Below, one piece after another: positions 58,722 through 64,000 of a stretch of DNA of 64,000 nt; the stretch's first letter is position 1, and every line of letters starts with the position of its first letter. The notes beneath the pieces are model-generated. The model worked only from the letters and a program-made list of their open reading frames with translations, searched no databases and was not told where the DNA came from. A program made the position numbers and the translations under genes. Source of the stretch: Nicotiana tabacum (Eukaryota; Streptophyta; Magnoliopsida; Solanales; Solanaceae); the NCBI RefSeq assembly GCF_000715075.1, contig NC_134096.1, forward strand, positions 122,952,643-123,016,642, read 5' to 3'.

Positions 58722-58975
58722 GCAGTCGCATATGCGATCGCATAATGGATATGCGGACCGCATATCGGTCGCATAATTGCTGATAAAATGATCAAAAAAG
58801 TTGTCTGTGTATGCGGTCCGCATAACTGTTATGCGATCGCATAATGCACCGCATAACATTTATGTGGTCGCATAGTCGACCGCATAATTGCTTTCAACTG
58901 ACCCAATTAACTGCCTCACTCTGCGGCCATTATGCGGTCCACAGAGTGATTCTGCGGTCGCATAATGGATCGCAA
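58722..58975. repeat. Array of GCATATGCGATCGC-like palindromic words
   Basis: About a dozen words such as CGCATATGCGATCGC, ATGCGGTCCGCATA and TGGTCGCATAG alternate in both orientations, the same design as the arrays at 1453-1550 and 6188-6442 but with different words. Confidence 0.75.
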
Positions 58976-59107
58976 AAATGCACATTTCTGCCAAAAACTT
59001 TCTTTTACTCTCCGGTGCATTGTTCAACCCAAAAAGTCCGAGCCGCGACGATTTTTCCTCAAACATGTAAGCCTAGTCTGGCACCATGAAACATTATTTT
59101 CTTTGCA

Positions 59108-59481
59108 TTCTCCCCCGCTTAGGATCATTCGTCCTCGAATGAGGGTAAAAATCCATCATTAGCATCTTATGCAACTCAGTTTGTTTCATACCACATTCGA
59201 GCAGCCCCAAATTTGACTAACTCCCAAGATTTCCAAATATTTCGCCATATTTTTCCTTGTAACTAGGCCTATCCACCTGTTAGAGAGCCCCAGAAACACA
59301 TCCTAACAATATATACGTATGCCAACGACGTAACATAATACAAAACAACACCAACTGTGACCTCATAAGCAATTATATTACCAGCACGGAACCCCCTTAA
59401 CATCAAATGTACAAATCATACATAATTTATAGAAAGCAACTCTTAGAATTTTTCATAGATCACAACTTTATAAATACATTG
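59108..59481 (-). other. 3' UTR and polypurine tract of the second Tekay-like element
   Basis: The minus strand reads GAGGACGAATGATCC then AAGCGGGGGAGAA just before the LTR, the usual arrangement in this family. The rest is non-coding. Confidence 0.65.
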
Positions 59482-60539
59482 TCATTCAAATAAATAAGGA
59501 TACTTTTTCTTCATTTCTTTCTCGGCCTCCCAAGTAGCCTCTTCAACCTGTTGGTTTCGCCACAACACTTTCACTAAGGCAATTTTTTTATTTCTCAATT
59601 TTCGGACTTGCCGATCAATAATAGAAATCAGAATCTCTTCGTAAGTCAATCTTTCATTTACCTCAATAGTTTCGACCGGAACAATGAGTGTCGGATCTCC
59701 AACTACTTTCTTCAACATAGACACATGAAACACCGGGTGTACTAATGGCATCTCAGGTGGTAGCTCAAGCTTGTACGCTACCTCACCGATCCTCTGAATG
59801 ACTTTGTACGATCCGACATACCTCAGACTCAATTTCCCTTTCTTACCAAACCGCATTATACCCTTCATGGGGGAAATTTTCAAGAACACCCAATCATCTT
59901 CTTTGAACTCCAAATCCCTACGACGAATATCCGAATAGGATTTTTGATGACTCTGAGCAGTCTTCAACCACTCCTTAATGACTTTAACTTTTTTCATAGC
60001 CTGATGCACAAGGTCTGGCCCTATCAAATCTGTTTTCCCAATTTCGAACCACCCAATGGGAGATCTGCATCTCCTACCATATAAAACCTCAAACGGTGCC
60101 ATTTGAATGCTAGATGATAGCTATTGTTATATGCAAATTCTATGAGTGGTAAATGATCATCCCAGCTACCTTTGAAGTCTAGAACACAAGCACGCAACAT
60201 ATCCTCAAGCGTCTGAATAGTCTGCTCTGCCTGCCGTCAGTCTGCGGGTGAAAGGTTGTATTAAGATTCACTTGAATACCCAAACCTTGCTGAAATTTCT
60301 TCCAAAAATTAGCAGTGAATCGTGCTCCCCGATTAGAAATGATGGAAACTGGGGTGCCATGCAACCTGACTATTTCTTTGATATACAACTGAGCATACTG
60401 CTCCGCTGTGTCGGTAGACTTAATCGGCAAAAAGTGTGCTGATTTCATGAGTCGATCCACAATCACCCAAAATTGAGTCAAACTTGTGCGGAGTGCGCGG
60501 TAATCCTACCACAAAGTCCATATTAATCATTTTCCACTT
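59482..60539 (-). pseudogene. Decayed integrase of the second Tekay-like element
   Basis: Core pieces in order: [11 protein letters not shown] (about 60520), a one-base gain near 60475, VDRLMKSAHFLP, ISNRGARFTANF (Asn in place of the second catalytic Asp), then single-base losses near 60237 and 60110. The last frame (60102 to 59482) reads [19 protein letters not shown] and the chromodomain-like VLWRNQQVEEATWEAEKEM, ending YPYLFE. Confidence 0.9.
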
Positions 60540-62366
60540 TCACATTGAAATTTCTATGTTCTGTGCCAACCCACTGGGCCTTTGGTGTTCGGCCTTCACT
60601 TGCTGACAATTTGGACACCTTGCCACAAAATCTGCCACATTACTCTTCATATCATTCCACCAATAGACTTCCTTAAGATCATGATACATTTTCGTAGAAC
60701 CTGGGTGCACAGAATACCTAGAAGTGTGAGCTTCAGTCATAATTCTTTCCCGGAGACCATCCACATTTGGAACACACAGTCGCCCTTGGTACCTTAGTGT
60801 ACCATCATCCATGCCAAGAGAAAAGGCCATGGTCTTATGTTTATGAATCCTCTCTTTCAACTGCACCAACAATGGATCGTTGTATTGCTTCTCTTTGACT
60901 TCCACAACAAGCGATGATTCAGCCCTATTTTGCACAATTACCCCTCCTTCACTATAGTCCGTAAGACGAACTCCCAAACTAGCCAATCGGTGAACTTCTT
61001 TGGCCAATGGACTTTGATATGCCTCCAAGTGTGCTAAGCTACACATAGATTTTCGGCTGAGAGCATCCGCCACAACATTAGCCTTCCTTGGATGGTATAA
61101 AATATCAATGTCATAATCCTTGAGTAATTCAAGCCATCTTCTCTGCCTCAGATTCAATTCCTTCTGTTTGAAAATATATTGAAGGCTCTTATGGTACGTG
61201 AATATATCCACATGGACCCCATATAAATAATGACGCCAAATTTTCAATGCAAATACCACCGCCGCAAGTTCTAAATCATGTGTTGGATAGTTCTTTTCAT
61301 GATCCTTTAGTTGCCTAGAAGCATAAGCTATCACCTTTCCATGTTGCATTAATACACACCCAAGCCCGATTCTTGAAGCATCACAATATACCAAAAATCC
61401 ATTTATACCCTCTGGTAAAGTCAACACCGATGCTGTAGTCAATCTTGCTTTCAATTCTTGGAAACTCTTTTCACAAACATCTGACCATTGGAACTTAATT
61501 GCCTTATGCGTCAATTTAGTCAATGGAGAGGAAAAAGTAGAAAACCCCTCCACAAACTTTCTATAATACCCAGTTAAGCCTAAGAAACAGCGAATCTCTG
61601 TTGGAGTTATAGGCCTCGACCAATTCTTCACAGCTGCAATTTTTTGAGGATCAACCTCAATTCCTTCATTAGAGAAAACATGTCCCAAAAATATGACCGA
61701 CTCGAGCCAAAATTCACATTTTGAAAACTTTGCATATAATTTGTGCTGATGCAGGGTTTGCAGAACTACCCTGAGATAATCGGCATGGTCTTCTCGACTT
61801 TGTGAATATACGAGAATATCGTTAATAAACACTATCACAAAGGAGATAAGGAATGGCTTAAAAACTCGATTCATAAGATCCATGAAGGCTGCTGGGGCAT
61901 TTGTTAGCCCAAAAGACATCACCAGAAATTCAAAATGCCCATATCGAGTCCTAAAAGTTGTTTTCGGAATATCCCGCTCCCTGATCTTCAATTGGTGATA
62001 TCCGGATCGTAAATCAATTTTGGAGAAGTACCTAGCACCTTGCAATTGGTCAAACAAGTCATCTATCCTTGGCAGTGGGTACTTATTTTTTATTGTTACC
62101 TCATTAAGCTGCCGATAGTCAATACACATTCTCAGTGACCCATCTTTCTTTCTTACAAAAAGGACCGGTGCGTCCCAAGGCGACAAACTTGGCGGGATGA
62201 AACCCTTTTCTAACAAATCTCTTAATTGTTCCTTTAGCTCCTTCAATTCTGCCGGTGCCATTCTGTAGGGTGGAATAGATATAGGATATGTGTCTGGCAT
62301 CACATCAATCCCAAAATCAATCTCCCTATCTGGTGGGATCCTAGGGAGTTCATCCGGAAAAACTCC
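60540..62366 (-). pseudogene. RT, RNase H and integrase zinc domain of the second Tekay-like element
   Basis: One long frame (62303 to 60540, 587 residues) holds RT, RNase H ([34 protein letters not shown]) and the integrase zinc segment ([22 protein letters not shown]). The catalytic box reads [10 protein letters not shown]: Asn replaces the first Asp of the usual FIDD, so the enzyme would be dead even though the frame is open. TGA at 60540-60542 replaces Trp, TAG at about 62367 replaces Gln before GVFPDELP. Confidence 0.92.
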
Positions 62367-63998
62367 CTAAAATTCATTCACAACAGGCACGGACTCAAGT
62401 GTAGGTGCCTCAGCATCGGTGTCCGTAACCTGGACCAAATGGTAAATACATCCCTTGTTGATCATTTTTGTGGCCTTTAGGTAAGAAATAAACCTACCCT
62501 TCGGCACTACATCATCGCCTTTCCACTCAATAACTAGCTCATTTGGAAATTCGAATCTAACAGTTCTGGTTTGGCAATCAAACTTGCCAAAACATGAATA
62601 AAGCCAATCCATCCCCATTATCACATCAAAATCGACCATTCTCAATTCAATAAGATCGGCCACGGTGCCCCGACCACTCAACATGACAACACAATCCCTA
62701 TAAACCCGCGTGGCCAAAATAAACTCACCAACCGGAGTAGATACAGAGAACGACTCATAAAGCTGTTCTGGTTCTATCCCAAATTCCATAGCAATATAAG
62801 GTGTGACATATGACAAAGTGGAACCGGGATCAATAAAAGCATATACATCATGAGATTGGACGGTTAATATACCTGTGACAACATCTGGAGAAGCCTCTGA
62901 ATTCTGGCGACCCCTCATAGCATAGAAACGACCAGATCCTCCCAAACTTTGTGCTCCACCCCTAGCTGCACCATGCCCTGCGGGTGTTGGAGTGCCTCGA
63001 GCTGGAGGAGGTGTTGTGGATGTAGTAGCTACAGAATTGGCTGGTTGTGCCATGCCCTTGCCCGTACCCTGGCGGGACGAACGACAATCCCTTTGAATGT
63101 GACCCCTTAATCCGCATCCGTAGCATATGGGTAAGTCCATGTAGCATATTCCTAGGTGCATCTTTCCACACCTAGGGCATGGGGGCTTCCTCTGCTGCTG
63201 GAATCTACCAACATGATGACCCTGCTGATTGGATCCCCTATTGCCCTGACTGGGCTTGAAACGGCTCCACTGCTACGGCTGACTAGGCCCTGATAGCGGT
63301 GCACTAGCCGAATACTGAGCAAAGGACTGTGATGGCCCTAACGACCCTCCTCTGAATGATGACTTGCCACCACTTGAAGAACCACCAAAGTTGCCCGTAG
63401 ATTGGGCCTTATTACCCTCTCGCTCCATTCTGTTCCTTAATTTGTGGGTCTCTATGGCTTAAGCGAATGCCACCATCTTTCCATAGTTCATATCAGAATT
63501 CAAGGCAGTTGTAGCAGCCTCATTAATTACCAAGGGACTAAGGCTCTGTACAAATCGGCAAACTCTAGCCTCCATAGTGGGCAACATGTAAATGACATAT
63601 TTAGACAGGTACGCGAATCTCATATGGTAATCCCACACACTCAGACTACCTTGCCTCAAGTTCTCAAACTCAGCAGCACGGGCTGTCTTAGTCTCGGCAG
63701 GCAAGAAATGATCAATGAAGGCATCGGCAAATTCACCCCACCTTGCCGGAGAGCTTCCTTCTCCACGGGACTCCTCCCATAGTTCAAACCAAGAATATGC
63801 CACCTCTTTCAGGCGGTAGGAGGCCAATTCCACTGCCTCTGTCTCAGTAGCATGCATGACTCGGAGAGTCTTGTGCATCTCATCAATGAAATCCTGGGGA
63901 TCTTCCTCTAGGTTAGTACCCGTAAACACTGGAGGATCCAACTGGAGAAACTTGTTCACCCTGGAACCAGTAGAATCCCCTGGCTGACTGGAAGAAGT
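62367..63998 (-). pseudogene. Gag and protease of the second Tekay-like element (runs off window)
   Basis: Open to the window edge at the N-terminal side (SRVNKFLQLDPPVFTG). The Gag core (ASYRLKEVAYSWFELW, FADAFIDHFLP) ends at TAA near 63457; a TAG lies near 63274; both replace Gln. Two zinc motifs follow: CPRCGKMHLGIC and the full CYGCGLRGHIQRDC. The protease has the DPGSTLSYV active site and DVIMGMDWL. Reading is continuous except for those stops. Confidence 0.9.
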
Positions 63999-64000
63999 GG

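Larger units (their letters stand above)
56635..59107 (-). mobile_element. 3' LTR of the second Tekay-like element (2.47 kb)
   Basis: On the minus strand it begins TGCAAAGAAA after a purine tract (GCGGGGGAGAA, 59108-59118) and ends GGGGCGTGATA. The expected CA end appears mutated. It carries tandem GATCGG units, AT and CT microsatellites and a CpG-rich palindromic array. Confidence 0.75.
56635..64000 (-). mobile_element. Tekay/Del-like Ty3 element, right part outside the window
   Basis: 3' LTR (56635-59107), then pol and gag-PR on the minus strand in Ty3 order. The 5' LTR is beyond position 64000. The insertion truncates the DUF1985-like gene. The polyprotein has several stops and frameshifts. 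Confidence 0.88.

Overview
The window is nuclear DNA of a dicot, most likely a Solanaceae species with a large repeat-rich genome; Nicotiana fits best but is not proven. It is AT-rich, introns are short and U-rich with GT-AG ends, and the mobile elements (Tekay/Del-like chromoviruses, two Tat-lineage Ty3 elements, a Ty1/copia element, hAT MITEs with CAGnGGCG ends, a tRNA-derived SINE) are of plant type. Only one intact host gene was found; most of the rest is retrotransposon DNA at different stages of decay.

Layout. 1-1890: end of a minus-strand Ty3 element (partial zinc-knuckle ORF, tRNA-Asp-type primer-binding site, LTR). 1891-8106: 5'-truncated Tekay-like pol plus its 2.6 kb 3' LTR. 8107-10964: non-coding, with a MITE. 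10965-17458: nearly complete but dead minus-strand Ty1/copia element with both LTRs and a near-perfect target duplication. 17915-26331: complete-length, dead Tat-lineage Ty3 element (plus strand) that carries an antisense gene-like unit with its own TATA box. 26332-31580: mosaic of LTR pieces, a SINE, a direct duplication, an inverted repeat, a MITE with perfect 8-bp duplication and a mitochondrial-type group II intron end. 31581-41543: second Tat-lineage element (minus strand), the youngest by its similar LTRs and perfect 5-bp duplication, with a 32-bp tandem repeat and a U-snRNA-type promoter on its antisense strand. 41544-42440: probable old copia LTR remnant.

42792-52177 (minus) is the host gene: 15 exons joined by canonical splice sites give an uninterrupted 602-codon reading frame for a plastid-type protein with a Rossmann NAD(P)-binding domain and a CIA30 domain (family of Arabidopsis At4g18810). 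Its introns hold hAT-type MITEs. Upstream lie short tandem and palindromic repeats, then a decayed DUF1985/Ulp1-like gene (53776-56634, plus) of the kind carried by plant MULE transposons. That gene is cut by the LTR of another Tekay-like element (56635 to beyond the window end, minus).

The elements do not form a pathway with the host gene; they record successive insertions. Premature stops in all of them are mainly C-to-T type changes, as expected from decay of methylated DNA. The most unusual feature is that both Tat elements carry a promoter just inside the 3' LTR that faces back toward pol on the opposite strand, one of them leading into a degenerate, apparently intron-containing protein gene.
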